From an uncultured bacterium (GTDB lineage Bacteria > Bacteroidota > Bacteroidia > Bacteroidales > Paludibacteraceae), in contig CAMHCZ010000029.1 of NCBI GenBank assembly GCA_946183755.1, positions 1 to 14,091 on the forward strand: a stretch of DNA of 14,091 nucleotides, read 5' to 3'. Each line of letters opens with the position of its first letter. Within the stretch, counting starts at the first letter, position 1. The position numbers and the translations under genes were made by a program. The notes below the pieces were generated by a model that worked only from the letters and a program-made list of their open reading frames with translations, had not been told where the DNA came from and did not search any database. Positions 14,088 through 14,091 of the stretch are shown piece after piece.

Positions 14088-14091
14088 GTTA

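Overview
The window looks like chromosomal DNA from a member of the Bacteroidota, most likely Bacteroidales of the Prevotella/Bacteroides type. Three things point there. Most promoters fit the TAnnTTTG -7 motif of that phylum. Starts are preceded by A/T-rich sequence rather than strong Shine-Dalgarno sites. A TonB-dependent receptor with a carboxypeptidase-like N-terminal domain is paired with a DUF4249 lipoprotein. No tRNA, rRNA, insertion sequence, CRISPR array or phage gene was seen.

Positions 1-188 hold the start of an unidentified membrane protein that runs off the left edge. Positions 288-8458 hold a complete D-galacturonate catabolic cluster (Ashwell isomerase route). uxaA and uxaB are on the minus strand. 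uxaC, kdgK, eda and an ExuT-like transporter are on the plus strand, diverging from a 244-bp control region at 3389-3632. In order of action: ExuT imports hexuronate, UxaC makes tagaturonate, UxaB reduces it to altronate, UxaA dehydrates it to 2-keto-3-deoxygluconate (KDG), KdgK phosphorylates KDG, and Eda cleaves KDPG to pyruvate and glyceraldehyde-3-phosphate. No regulator, polysaccharide lyase, glycoside hydrolase or uxuA/uxuB gene is present, so pectin depolymerisation and the fructuronate branch must be encoded elsewhere if they exist.

The control layout is the most distinctive part. The divergent region carries two mirror-image promoters with identical -7 boxes, and a uxaC leader with overlapping perfect inverted repeats. 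A terminator-like hairpin follows every one of the six pathway genes, so the cluster may be expressed as graded units rather than as a plain operon.

Positions 8581-11723 encode a TonB-dependent outer-membrane receptor and a DUF4249 lipoprotein of unknown ligand, separated by 2 bp. They differ in codon use from the sugar-acid genes and are separated from them by a strong terminator. Positions 11726-13459 hold an HD-domain phosphohydrolase and, divergently, a secreted NamZ/DUF1343 exo-muramidase. Their candidate promoters face each other. Positions 13456-14091 hold a minus-strand pair: a small four-helix membrane protein and, upstream of it, a DivIC/FtsB-type division protein at the right edge.

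No stretch above 300 bp lacks a gene; the largest gap is 3389-3632. All functions are assigned from reading motifs and context, without database searches.
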